Shown here one piece after another: positions 16,907-25,459 of a DNA stretch of 64,000 nt. Location of the stretch: the NCBI GenBank assembly GCA_002342035.1, contig DDPE01000063.1:73636-137635 (forward strand), written 5' to 3'. Position numbers and translations under genes: made by a program. Below the pieces are notes generated by a model. It did no database searches. It was not told where the DNA came from and saw only the letters and a list, made by a program, of their open reading frames with translations. The DNA is from Asticcacaulis sp. UBA2476 (GTDB lineage: Bacteria; Pseudomonadota; Alphaproteobacteria; Caulobacterales; Caulobacteraceae). Position 1 is the stretch's first letter, and each line of letters opens with the position of its first letter.

Positions 16907-17959
16907 CTACGGGAACAACAAATTCTTGTTTAAAAAGGGAACAAGGTCAGTTGCAAAACGCCCGTCTGGCCCCCAGGTTTTGTCGCCCCAGCCCCCGTGA
17001 TATTCTTCAGCCTCATAAGGGATGTCATACTCATCAAGCTTATGTACAAATGCCTGATTGGAATAGATATGATCATAGAGTGTATCGTTGCGTCCCCAGT
17101 CAATTTTCAAGGCGCGCAATCGCTTCATATTAGCGGCATAGATGGGGATCAGGTGATCTAACGAAAAACTATTCTGAAGGCGCGCGGTTATGGCGGGGTC
17201 CAGCGCGGGTTTGCCTTCAATCAGGGTGACCGGTAGATCGGCATACAGGGGGGGCTTATTTGGATTAGGCAGGAATGCTTGATAAATGCTTAGGAAAATC
17301 GGGGAATAGATGTCGGTTTTCAGATCCTCCAAGGTCTTAGCTGCATAAATGGTCTGCCAGTTGCCGCGGGTATAGCCGGGCTGAACGCCATTGCCTGTGC
17401 CAACCGGGTGCATGGCGTAAACAACGCCAAAAACATCAGGATACTGCATGCCAAAGCGAATGGCCCCATGTCCCCCCATGCGATCCCCGACGACGGCGCG
17501 TGACGCCGCTGTCGGCATGGTACGATAGTTCGCATCTATGTAAGGGACAAGCTCCTTGATCATGAAGTCCTGCCAATTGCCGGTGACGGACGAATTGACA
17601 TACCATGTGGTTCCAAGGGGCGTCAGAAAGTCAGCCGTGACTACGATCACATCGGCCACCTGCCCTTTGGCTATGGCGTCATCAAGCAGCGCTTTGGCGT
17701 CGTGATTGGCAAAGGGCGCCGTGTGGTCTTCACCATAGGTGTTGAGGAAATAAACGACAGGAAATCGTCGCAAACGGTCAGAATAATGGGGGGGCAGATA
17801 GACCGTCACCTTGCGCTGCGGCAAAATCCCGATCCTATTTCCTGAAAACTGCGCGGATTGAATGTCCCGCATTTCCAGACGGCTTTGGGCAAGCGTCGGC
17901 GCGCTAACGGCGGCCATTATCAAAAAGCTCAAAAGCGCGCATGCGTTGACGATTTTCAT
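16907..17959 (-). CDS. Secreted esterase of the alpha/beta-hydrolase fold
   Basis: The 350-aa product from ATG 17959 starts with a signal peptide (MKIVNACALLSFLIMAAVSA, cut near LAQ). It resembles the putative-esterase family that includes esterase D and enterochelin-esterase-like proteins: VTVYLPPHYSDRLRRFPVVYF, the nucleophile region RMGGHGAIRFGMQYP (here VGDRMGGHG, so Asp-Arg-Met replaces the usual Gly-x-Ser core), and a C-terminal HGGWGD. The missing Ser at the nucleophile elbow is notable and may mean it is catalytically altered. The frame extends 72 codons upstream of 17959, but AAGGGT before 17959 and the signal peptide fix the start. It is the last gene of a three-gene minus-strand group. 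Confidence 0.72.
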   Translation of the reverse strand: MKIVNACALLSFLIMAAVSAPTLAQSRLEMRDIQSAQFSGNRIGILPQRKVTVYLPPHYSDRLRRFPVVYFLNTYGEDHTAPFANHDAKALLDDAIAKGQVADVIVVTADFLTPLGTTWYVNSSVTGNWQDFMIKELVPYIDANYRTMPTAASRAVVGDRMGGHGAIRFGMQYPDVFGVVYAMHPVGTGNGVQPGYTRGNWQTIYAAKTLEDLKTDIYSPIFLSIYQAFLPNPNKPPLYADLPVTLIEGKPALDPAITARLQNSFSLDHLIPIYAANMKRLRALKIDWGRNDTLYDHIYSNQAFVHKLDEYDIPYEAEEYHGGWGDKTWGPDGRFATDLVPFLNKNLLFP

Positions 17960-18005
17960 ATCAATACCCTTGGGTGGATGCGTGAAAAATAAAGCGGTTG
18001 CCACG

Positions 18006-18539
18006 TCAATCTTTACGCCGAAACGGAACGACAATCGTATCCAGTTCTTTGTCACCGTCGCGATTGAGGAAGAAAACCGTGTAACTATCGGGTCCTGTGC
18101 GCGACAACGTAATGCCATCGAAAAAGTAAGTGTCGCCCTCGCGATCAACCAGCAGCCGCTCAATGTAGGTTTCACGCGCCTCCCAGCCTTCGAGGTTGGA
18201 GGAGAAATGCTTTACGCGGTTGGCGACGCTCGGCCCCACTTGGGCAAAGATTACGATCTCGTAAAACACCACCCCGTCGGCATTCGTCGCGCGGACAAAT
18301 CCCGGCATGTGGGCAAAAGCGATAGGGAGTACTACATTTTCGACTGGTCCGAACGGCATCTGCCCGACCCAATCCCCCTCAAGCCATTTGAGATCGCTAA
18401 GCGCGCACGGTTTCGGCGCCTGCCCGGGCGACAACAGACGGATCATCGACCTAGGATTTTGAGCCTGCGCGCCGGTCGCAACCCCTCCCAAAGCTAAAAC
18501 GGCCGGAATAACATTCAGACAATCACGTCGGTTGAACAT
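18006..18539 (-). CDS. DUF6265-like exported protein
   Basis: The 177-aa protein begins with an arginine-pair signal (NRRDCLNVIPAVLALGGVA, cut near AQAQ). The mature part opens with LSDLKWLEGDWVGQM, the start of a small lipocalin-like beta-barrel seen in DUF6265 proteins, and has VVFYEIVIFAQVG and a closing DTIVVPFRRKD. Such proteins are thought to bind a small ligand, but no function is established. It lies 46 bp before the esterase start and 19 bp after the double SnoaL-like gene, so the three are probably one operon. Confidence 0.68.
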   Translation of the reverse strand: MFNRRDCLNVIPAVLALGGVATGAQAQNPRSMIRLLSPGQAPKPCALSDLKWLEGDWVGQMPFGPVENVVLPIAFAHMPGFVRATNADGVVFYEIVIFAQVGPSVANRVKHFSSNLEGWEARETYIERLLVDREGDTYFFDGITLSRTGPDSYTVFFLNRDGDKELDTIVVPFRRKD

Positions 18540-18558
18540 GGTGAGGGTCTCCTGACAT

Positions 18559-19551
18559 TTAGAGTGAAGGGTGAAAATCGTGCGTGCCGATTTCGCGCAG
18601 CATTTTCAACTCGCCGTCTGGTGCGCGACGCCACAGGCGGACGCCGCCGCCACTGACCGTGCCCTTGCTTTCACCGCTGCGCCAATCGACCTGAAATTTG
18701 AAATACTCAAGCGCGTAACCGGAGCCCAAATCTTGGCAATCGTCAGTCCAGACCTTGACGGCATCAAAGGTGGCACCGCGGCCGTTCGCGACATAGGTGG
18801 TAAGATAAGGTCGGATTTCCTTGATGCCGACCTTTGGTGTCGTGCTGTGAGGCATGAGGATAGTGTCGTCAGCATAAAAGCTGAGGCGCGTCTCCAAATC
18901 GTGGCCTTTTACCGCGGCGGCATTGCGATCGTTCAAGGTCGTCAATTCTGCGCTCAAGGCCGTCTGTGCCGGGGATGGTCGCACGGTTTTCGGCATATCG
19001 ACAAAGAAGGCTCGATGGTCGGCGGGCGCGGTTAGCCAATTGCGGACATCGGCCTTCAGCCGCAAAGTTCCGTCCGCTTGCCTTTCCCAGATATGCAGAT
19101 ACTTGCCTTCGGCGGCTTCGGATTGGCCGTTCGCGAGCTTCCAGCCTATTGTGAAACGGCCGATTTCCACCAAGGTTTGTCCAAAATCGAAGACCTCGCG
19201 GATATCGGGTTTATAGACGGTCACCCGACGTCGGGAGTGGATGGCAGCATTCCACGCCTTAATCTGGGCCTTGCCGTACAGGGCGGGCTGCTGATCTGGT
19301 AGGCTGCGGGCGTCGTCAAGATATAGTGCCATTAGGGCATTTGGGTCTCCGCTTAACAAAGCGCGGCCATAGGCTTGGTGTGTCGCTGCCACGGATGAGC
19401 GGACATTATCGCCAGACCTTTGCGGGCTTTCCAGAGAGGCCGGGGAAAAGACCACAGGAAAGGAGGTGAGAGTCGCAGTCGCAGGCATAGCCGCTGTGCT
19501 TAAGGCTGCGCCAAACACACATATCCAGCCAGTTATTAAACGAGGGGGCAT
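18559..19551 (-). CDS. Exported protein with two SnoaL/NTF2-like domains
   Basis: From ATG 19551 the product is 330 aa with a signal peptide. Two tandem NTF2-fold halves follow: the first around HQAYGRALLSGDPNALMALYLDDARSLP to DVRNWL, the second around LNDRNAAAVKGHDLETRLSFYADDTILMP to the C-terminus. Each half has the cone-shaped ligand-pocket pattern of SnoaL-like or ketosteroid-isomerase-like proteins (DUF4440 type). The frame extends to 19782, overlapping the divergent kinase gene, but AAGGAG before 19551 marks the real start. It heads the minus-strand group with the DUF6265-like protein and esterase, opposite the LytS/LytTR pair. Confidence 0.7.
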   Translation of the reverse strand: MPPRLITGWICVFGAALSTAAMPATATLTSFPVVFSPASLESPQRSGDNVRSSVAATHQAYGRALLSGDPNALMALYLDDARSLPDQQPALYGKAQIKAWNAAIHSRRRVTVYKPDIREVFDFGQTLVEIGRFTIGWKLANGQSEAAEGKYLHIWERQADGTLRLKADVRNWLTAPADHRAFFVDMPKTVRPSPAQTALSAELTTLNDRNAAAVKGHDLETRLSFYADDTILMPHSTTPKVGIKEIRPYLTTYVANGRGATFDAVKVWTDDCQDLGSGYALEYFKFQVDWRSGESKGTVSGGGVRLWRRAPDGELKMLREIGTHDFHPSL

Positions 19552-19684
19552 GGCCTGTCTCCTTGAGTTGCGCCTCCAGACCTGCTGCAATATCTGATCG
19601 TGTGCCAGCCGTTTTCGCCAGGAGGGAGGTACGCGCCGCCTAACGGGATGGGCGGTATGATGCGATTGTGATAAGGTAAGCTCC

Positions 19685-20743
19685 ATGCTCCAAACGCCCA
19701 CGCCACCTCTGACCCGCGCTCTAACCATTGGCGGCATTTGGCTGATCATTGGGGTCGTCATGGGCGCACAATGGTACGTCAACGATCTTGCCTATGATGC
19801 CGCCAAGCCGTGGTGGATTTATAGTGCTGCGCTGGTCTCCTGCACACTTTGGGCGGCATTGACACCTGTGGTATCCACTTTAGCGCGCCAGATAGGCTTT
19901 GATCGCCGGCAGCCCCTGCGCAGTGTCGGTCTGCACATTGTTTGCGGTGTGTTGTTGTCAGTGGCACACAGCCTTGTCTATGTCTCCGTTTTGGCCATGA
20001 TGTTCGGCAGTGGTGAGAACATGCTTTGGCGAAAGATGGCGGGCAGCCTGCAAAGCAACCTTCTGATCTACACGACCCTGACTGGCATCGTCATCGCTGG
20101 CCGCGCCTATCATCGTCTGAACATACAAGAGCTGGATGCCGCCCGGCTGGAAACCGAGTTGGCCGAGGCTGAGACCGCGGCATTGCGCGCGCAGTTACAG
20201 CCACACTTCCTATTCAATGCCCTCAATGCCATTTCAGCCTTGGTGCGCAGCGAACCGATCAAGGCGGAGCGCATGATAGCCCGGTTGGGCGAGTTGCTGC
20301 GGTTGTCGATCGACGGCCACCGAAACCCGCTGACCACGCTTGACGACGAACTGACATTCACAGATGCCTATTTGGCGATCGAGGAAGCGAGGCTTGGCGA
20401 GCGGTTAACGCTGGTCCGCGACATTGCCCCCAAAACGCTCAGCGCTATCCTGCCGTCACTGCTACTCCAACCGCTGGTCGAGAACGCTGTCCGCCACGGC
20501 ATAGCGCCTCTACCCGAAGGTGGGACGATCACCTTGACCGCCCGGATTGCGGACGGCCTTCTGCACCTAACGGTCAGCGACGATGGCGCAGGCGCCAGCT
20601 TGGTCACAGAAGGCGTAGGCCTGACTAACAGCCGCCGCCGATTGGAAAAACTCCGCGGTATTGGCCATGGCTTCTCCATCATCACGCACCCCGGCGAAGG
20701 ATTCCGTGTCGATATCAAGATACCGCAAGGGGCTGACGCGTGA
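19685..20743 (+). CDS. LytS-type sensor histidine kinase
   Basis: The 352-aa protein has four hydrophobic segments in the first 140 residues, then a coiled linker and a His_kinase domain of the LytS/YehU type. The phosphorylated His lies in QPHFLFNALNAISALVR, the N-box is LLQPLVENAVRHGI and the G-box is SDDGAGASLVTEGVGLTNSR. It would pass phosphate to the LytTR regulator whose GTG start overlaps its stop by 4 bp. The divergent SnoaL-like gene starts 133 bp away, so the pair may control that operon. Confidence 0.9.
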   Translation: MLQTPTPPLTRALTIGGIWLIIGVVMGAQWYVNDLAYDAAKPWWIYSAALVSCTLWAALTPVVSTLARQIGFDRRQPLRSVGLHIVCGVLLSVAHSLVYVSVLAMMFGSGENMLWRKMAGSLQSNLLIYTTLTGIVIAGRAYHRLNIQELDAARLETELAEAETAALRAQLQPHFLFNALNAISALVRSEPIKAERMIARLGELLRLSIDGHRNPLTTLDDELTFTDAYLAIEEARLGERLTLVRDIAPKTLSAILPSLLLQPLVENAVRHGIAPLPEGGTITLTARIADGLLHLTVSDDGAGASLVTEGVGLTNSRRRLEKLRGIGHGFSIITHPGEGFRVDIKIPQGADA

Positions 20744-21471
20744 TCCGTACCCTGATCGTCGATGACGAGCCTTTGGCGCGGCTCCGGCTTCGCAATCTGT
20801 TAGCACCAGAAAGTGATTTTAGCGTCGTCGGTGAGGCTCACCATGGTGAAATGGCCGTCGCCATGATCGAGGCGGACCGTCCCGATTTGGTCTTTCTAGA
20901 TATACAAATGCCAAGCTTCACCGGTTTCGAAGTCATCGAGGCGATAGGCGTTGACGTCATGCCCGCGACGGTCTTCGTCACCGCCTATGATGAATTTGCG
21001 GTCAAGGCGTTCGAGGTTCAGGCGCTCGACTATCTCCTAAAACCGTTCGACGATATTCGTTTCGAGCAGGTTCTGAGCCGGGTCCGAAGGGCTCAGGTAA
21101 ATCAAGGTAAACGGCTGATTCAAGCGCTGGGTCTGGTCCCCATGCAACCGCGTCTGGTCGCGCGATCGCGCGGCGTGGTGCGCATCATCGGCTATGAAGA
21201 TATTGACTGGATTGCGGCGGCGGGCGACTATGCCGAGGTGCATTGCGCGGATCGCGCATGGCTGGTTAATGACTCCATCAACGCGCTGACATCGCGTCTG
21301 CCACCCGCCGATTTTGCCCGCATTCATCGCAGCACTATCGTAAGAATGGACCGGATTGCCGAGGTTCGTCCTTGCAGCCACGGCGACGGCATACTCATCC
21401 TGAGCTGTAATACGCAACTGCGTTTCAGTCGTCGTTACCGCGAGGCGCTGGATGTTTGGCTATCAAGGTGA
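20740..21471 (+). CDS. LytTR family response regulator
   Basis: The 243-aa protein has a receiver domain (LIVDDEPLARLRLRNLL with the acidic pair, phospho-acceptor Asp in LVFLDIQMP, conserved Lys in YLLKPF) and a C-terminal LytTR DNA-binding domain (IDWIAAAGDYAEVHC to IHRSTIVRMDRIAEV). LytTR proteins bind DNA through beta-strands and mostly control secreted or surface functions. The start is GTG 20740, overlapping the kinase gene. Confidence 0.92.
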   Translation: MIRTLIVDDEPLARLRLRNLLAPESDFSVVGEAHHGEMAVAMIEADRPDLVFLDIQMPSFTGFEVIEAIGVDVMPATVFVTAYDEFAVKAFEVQALDYLLKPFDDIRFEQVLSRVRRAQVNQGKRLIQALGLVPMQPRLVARSRGVVRIIGYEDIDWIAAAGDYAEVHCADRAWLVNDSINALTSRLPPADFARIHRSTIVRMDRIAEVRPCSHGDGILILSCNTQLRFSRRYREALDVWLSR

Positions 21472-21878
21472 TCGCAGAATTTTTGCCGGCACGACCATGA
21501 ACACCTGAATGGCGCCCAAGGCGGACATATAGCCTTATAGGCAAGCGAGCCTGAAAGCGGACACGATGCAACATGTTCTCAGCTAATCCGGATTGGACTT
21601 TGGGCCGAGGTCGGCCCGCACATTTTGGAATCCAAATTACAAGCGACCTTCACTCACGAGTGATAACCTCCAGCTAACCCGGCGCGGTTCACTGGTCTCA
21701 GGATGTCCATTGCGGACAGTATTGCCAGCAAAAAGCCCGCCTGTTATAAAACTCGACATGATGATGTTTAAGTCCACATTCTTCCCCCTGATCTGACGGC
21801 CCAGAGTCGTCGCGGTGCCTAGGCGCCTTTCAGATCATAACGGCCTGTTCACATGGAGGCCGTACGGAGATTTATTGA
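21472..21878. other. Intergenic region between LytTR gene and dioxygenase gene
   Basis: The 407-bp gap contains two-box repeat copy 3 at 21512-21564. The remaining sequence has no convincing gene: a 67-codon frame at 21593-21796 lacks a ribosome site and any recognisable domain. The promoter of the dioxygenase gene should lie just before 21879. Confidence 0.6.
21512..21564 (+). repeat. Two-box dispersed repeat, copy 3
   Basis: GCGCCCAAGGCGGACATA (from 21512) and TGAAAGCGGACAC (ending 21564) have GCGGACA cores 36 bp apart. The spacer contains the small inverted repeat GCCTTATAGGC. It lies between the LytTR gene and the dioxygenase gene. Confidence 0.72.
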
Positions 21879-22670
21879 ATGTCGGAAGTTTCTCATTCCG
21901 GTCTGAGCCAAGCTCAGATCGCGTACTTTATCGAATATGGATATGTTAAACTAGAGAGTGCCTTTGGGGGCGACCTAGCCCGACAAGGGCGGGATCAGCT
22001 GTGGCGTGCCATGGGCCTCTCTCCTGACGCACCAGAGACATGGAAACAGCCAGTTTTTCGGTTGGGGTTCATGACGGGTAAGCCATTTGTCCAAGCTGCC
22101 AACACCCCGCTCCTGCACTCATCATACGATGCCTTGGTCGGAGAGGGTCGGTGGTTAAAACCAAACGGTCTTGGAACCTTCCCGGTCCGTTTTCCGTCGC
22201 CGGACGACCCGGGTGATGCGGGATGGCACGTTGATGTCAGCTTCGGAACTGACAACCCCGACTTTATGCAGTGGCGGGTCAACGTGAAAAGCAGTGGCCG
22301 CGCTCTGCTCATGTTGTTCCTGTTTTCCGATGTTGGGGAACTAGATGCTCCAACCAGAATACGCAAGGGCTCGCACCGTGCAATTGCCAAGCAACTGCTG
22401 CCATATGGAGAGGATGGCCTCACGCTCGGTGAACTGGCCGCTGACGGCTTCGCATCGACCGCGGACTGCGAGGAAGTATTGGCGACCGGACAAGCTGGGA
22501 CGGTGTATCTTTGCCATCCCTTTCTGGTCCACTCTGCACAACCTCATCGCGGAGCTATGCCTCGTTTCATGGCCCAACCTCCGCTCCTGCCAAAAGGTGA
22601 GTTTGACCCTTCATTGCCGCCCTCTGCGGTGCAAATAGCTATCCGAAGAGCCATTGGTATGAAGGTCTAA
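21879..22670 (+). CDS. Phytanoyl-CoA dioxygenase family protein
   Basis: The 263-aa protein matches the PhyH family of Fe(II)/2-oxoglutarate oxygenases. GWHVDVSFGTDNPDF holds the HxD metal pair near residue 115, PTRIRKGSHRAIAKQLLPYG is the conserved GSH region, and YLCHPFLVHSAQPHRG supplies the distal His and the Arg/His for 2-oxoglutarate. PhyH members hydroxylate small substrates including lipids, amino acids and natural products. It is a single-gene unit bounded by two-box repeats on both sides and followed by a hairpin terminator, so context does not reveal its substrate. Confidence 0.87.
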   Translation: MSEVSHSGLSQAQIAYFIEYGYVKLESAFGGDLARQGRDQLWRAMGLSPDAPETWKQPVFRLGFMTGKPFVQAANTPLLHSSYDALVGEGRWLKPNGLGTFPVRFPSPDDPGDAGWHVDVSFGTDNPDFMQWRVNVKSSGRALLMLFLFSDVGELDAPTRIRKGSHRAIAKQLLPYGEDGLTLGELAADGFASTADCEEVLATGQAGTVYLCHPFLVHSAQPHRGAMPRFMAQPPLLPKGEFDPSLPPSAVQIAIRRAIGMKV

Positions 22671-22675
22671 ACTAG

Positions 22676-22702
22676 GGGCTTCGGAGGTCGCGTCCGGAGC
22701 CC
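22676..22702 (+). terminator. Hairpin after the dioxygenase gene
   Basis: GGGCTTCGGA (22676-22685) pairs with TCCGGAGCCC (22693-22702) with one G-T pair and a 7-base loop, 5 bp after the stop. No clear T-run follows. Confidence 0.6.
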
Positions 22703-23065
22703 ATCCCCAATTTCTAAGTCCAAAGTATTTAGCACAGATTTTGGTGTACGGGGGCCATCCGCAGACCGTTACCTTGGTTGCCAGTGTGTGCCAACTCGAA
22801 CATGCCCGATTTCTGAGATCACGGTAAAAAATCGGCTGGCACCCAGGCCCATATTTTCAAACTAAAAGGTTGCGGTTCAAACCTGCCAATATGCGGCGGT
22901 GCGCCCAATGCGGAAATGGAACAAAGACAATTCCAATTCGGGCATTGTCGCTCGAAAGCGGAATTAAGATTAGTATGGCGAACAGAAAACTGCCCGACGC
23001 ATACGGTGTCTAGCTTGCAACCGATCCGCCGAACTTGAAACGCTTCGCTGTGAAGTGAAGGCGTT
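22703..23065. other. Intergenic region between dioxygenase and isopeptidase genes
   Basis: The gap holds the most diverged two-box repeat (22901-22965). I looked here for a short lasso precursor gene, because the next gene is an isopeptidase, and found none with a ribosome site and a plausible leader-core pattern. Confidence 0.55.
22901..22965 (+). repeat. Two-box dispersed repeat, copy 4 (diverged)
   Basis: GCGCCCAATGCGGAAAT (from 22901) and CGAAAGCGGAATT (ending 22965) keep the outer motif GCGCCCAA and both GCGGA cores but have lost the exact GCGGACATT. The cores are 48 bp apart, the longest spacing of the six copies. Confidence 0.6.
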
Positions 23066-25456
23066 TTATTTATGAACCTCAGCACTCCACGTTAAACGAG
23101 GTGGCCTAGGATGAAGCTTGGTGGCATTTCTTAGCTGTTTCAATTTTTCCAACTGCTCAACTCGTTCCCTTGAACCTACCGCTCCAGGTAGATCGTCATT
23201 TAGCCAATAATCAAACCATTCTACGGCCCCTTCTTGCGACGCTAAGACCTGGGTTGGGTTCTGCAACGAATGGCTTCCATTTAGGACGTCAGGCACCATG
23301 TGATATTCGACGGGCCGTCCTAGGTGTCGAAGCCTTGCGAAGACTTCCCATGGGGCGAGTAGATACGGAAGGTTCAAAGCCCCTTCAGTCTGAAGTCTCA
23401 ACGGTGCCCGGATACGATCCGCGCCAAAACCGGGTGTGGTCTCAAGCCAGTTTTTCAAGCTCTCCCCATAAGGCTGGGACCCGTTTTCCGTTTGAAAATA
23501 GCCTGGCATTAACATGGCCTGAAAATAGCCAGCATCGATGTTGTCGCTGACAAGCGCCGCCGCAAACTCAAAATCAGAATAGGCCAGAGCGTAGAGCGTG
23601 TGCCAGCCTGTTCGACTGAAACCGGATAGCCCCACGCGTCCAGTATCGATTTTCCCTTCCTTATTCAGCACATCAATAATGCTTTCGACAGCCTTCATAT
23701 GCCCTTCGGCTTCGGCCCTACCGTTGTCGAATTCGTCCGGCTCTTTTTCATCCATCTGGAGGACGAACATCCCTTTACCAGCTAAGGGTTGAGCGACATA
23801 GGTGGAGATTCCGACGCCCGTTGCCGGGTAACCACCACCCATCCCATTAAGCGAGTATTCACCCCTCGCTGGATGACCGTGCGTCTGGATAACCAACGGA
23901 TATCTCTTGCCCGTCTCATATGCGACCGGGTAATAGAGCCGACCAGTCCATTTGCTACCATCGGCACTCTGCCACCCGACAGCCTCGGCCCTTCCAAGTA
24001 AATAGTGCGTCAAAAGATTGGGATTTGGATCAAGCACCAGCTTTTCTTTTCCGGTGAACAGTTCGCTCGCAAACAAACGTGGTGGCGTATTCTCGTCTTG
24101 CCGCACGTTCAGCCTCACGGCCTGAACGGTTTCCGGTATGCGCGGTTCGGCCTGCGTCTTCACCCAAGCATCGCCTTCGCGCCGATAAGCCAATGTCATT
24201 TCCCCTTGCGTGAGGCGAAGTTGGCCAGAGGGCAACCACTCTAAGGCATCGAGCTGTTCACTGGTAATGAAGCCATCCGGTACAGAGATTTGGCGCACGA
24301 CCCTGGTTTCCAGATCCATCTCGATAACGGCTCGTCCTTGCAGTCCCTGGCTATGGGTTGGTATCGGCAGATAGGTTGGCCCCAAAATGAGCGATCGGTT
24401 GTCAGGCGACCAGGCGAATTTCGAGCGCATCAGCATGGGAGCGGCCAGGAGCATTTGCGACCGGCCGCTGTGCAGGTCTACGAGGTATAACGCCGCGAGT
24501 TGCCTGGCGCTTGATCCTTCGCGAGGATTGATACGTTCATCCTCGACGGCCCTAACGGTGAACCCGTTTTGATAAAGGTCCCAAGACGCCGGAATCTCGA
24601 GGGGGGTACCTTGAATAACCATCCATCGACTATCTGGCGAGATGGACCATAGCCAGGCAGGATTGATCTCATGTCCTCTACCGCTAATATCCAACGGCAA
24701 CGCGGCCTTGCCAGGGCGTTTGATGAACCATACGCGGTCTTTCAGAGTGCCCAGGAAACCCACACTCCCAAACTGACCATTCGCCAGAGAAAAAGCGTCA
24801 GGCGACTGCACCAAACCACCGGTTTCAGCGAGGTTCGCCTGTGGCAATGGTGGCAGGTCTGTTGCGTAAACGACGGTTCCATCGGCAGCCATTGTGAAGA
24901 GCTTCACCCCTCGCGCTTCCTCGGTTAGCTGCTCCGAACGACCAGCCACAAGATCGACCTTGAATACCTGGGGTTTTCCAGAGGCATCTTCCCATCGCAT
25001 GACGATTTGATCGTCGCCCTGCCATTCGAACAGCCGTCTAAAGGGCACAACTAAATCTGTGTTTCCTCGAAAACGCCCCTTCAGTCGAGCCGCTACCCTC
25101 GGACTGGTCACCGCGTTTAGACTGCTTAGGTCACCCGTCACGACGTCCATCCACACCTGATCAGTCGCAACGTCCCCCTTTATCAGCAGGGTGACGAAAC
25201 GCTTTCTGTTCGGTGACACAGCGACCCCCTCCGCCATCCGCTCGCGTCTTTCCGGATTAGCGGGATCAGGGATCAAATCTGAAGCGCCCGTGACCATTCT
25301 GGTCGTCTCAATCATGCTCTTTACCGTCATAGGACGTGCAGAGCTGATTTGCGCGTAGACCGTCGTTGAGGCCCCATCTGCGAGCGCGATCAGCAGGGAA
25401 GAGAGCAGAGCCCTCCTCCCAATTAACTTGCCCATCCGAGTGTTGATCGTACCCAT
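23066..25456 (-). CDS. Lasso-peptide isopeptidase-like S9 serine peptidase (AtxE type)
   Basis: The 796-aa protein has a signal peptide with a twin Arg (GRRALLSSLLIALADGAS), an N-terminal beta-propeller (about residues 60-470) and a C-terminal alpha/beta-hydrolase domain. The nucleophile is Ser614 in GLSGFSRTGWH. An acidic residue, Glu691 in RLQTEGALN, and His729 in NGSHSL complete a likely triad. These features and the neighbours match the AtxE isopeptidases of Asticcacaulis, which cut the isopeptide ring bond of lasso peptides. The TonB receptor gene lies 3 bp upstream and FecR/FecI follow further upstream, the usual partners of AtxE. No precursor, B or C genes are present. An alternative start is ATG 25435. 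A general prolyl-oligopeptidase role cannot be excluded. Confidence 0.72.
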   Translation of the reverse strand: MGTINTRMGKLIGRRALLSSLLIALADGASTTVYAQISSARPMTVKSMIETTRMVTGASDLIPDPANPERRERMAEGVAVSPNRKRFVTLLIKGDVATDQVWMDVVTGDLSSLNAVTSPRVAARLKGRFRGNTDLVVPFRRLFEWQGDDQIVMRWEDASGKPQVFKVDLVAGRSEQLTEEARGVKLFTMAADGTVVYATDLPPLPQANLAETGGLVQSPDAFSLANGQFGSVGFLGTLKDRVWFIKRPGKAALPLDISGRGHEINPAWLWSISPDSRWMVIQGTPLEIPASWDLYQNGFTVRAVEDERINPREGSSARQLAALYLVDLHSGRSQMLLAAPMLMRSKFAWSPDNRSLILGPTYLPIPTHSQGLQGRAVIEMDLETRVVRQISVPDGFITSEQLDALEWLPSGQLRLTQGEMTLAYRREGDAWVKTQAEPRIPETVQAVRLNVRQDENTPPRLFASELFTGKEKLVLDPNPNLLTHYLLGRAEAVGWQSADGSKWTGRLYYPVAYETGKRYPLVIQTHGHPARGEYSLNGMGGGYPATGVGISTYVAQPLAGKGMFVLQMDEKEPDEFDNGRAEAEGHMKAVESIIDVLNKEGKIDTGRVGLSGFSRTGWHTLYALAYSDFEFAAALVSDNIDAGYFQAMLMPGYFQTENGSQPYGESLKNWLETTPGFGADRIRAPLRLQTEGALNLPYLLAPWEVFARLRHLGRPVEYHMVPDVLNGSHSLQNPTQVLASQEGAVEWFDYWLNDDLPGAVGSRERVEQLEKLKQLRNATKLHPRPPRLTWSAEVHK

Positions 25457-25459
25457 GAC

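Noticed and set aside
19385..19410. Single GCGGACATT inside the double SnoaL-like gene
   Set aside because: Only one box is present, without the GCGCCC part, and it is explained by coding sequence.
21593..21796. 67-codon frame between the LytTR and dioxygenase genes
   Set aside because: No ribosome site and no conserved features; it lies directly after a dispersed repeat.
22703..23065. Possible lasso precursor gene beside the isopeptidase
   Set aside because: The frames present have no ribosome site, no leader with a penultimate Thr before a Gly and no ring acid at position 7-9. The longest minus-strand frame only spans the two-box repeat.
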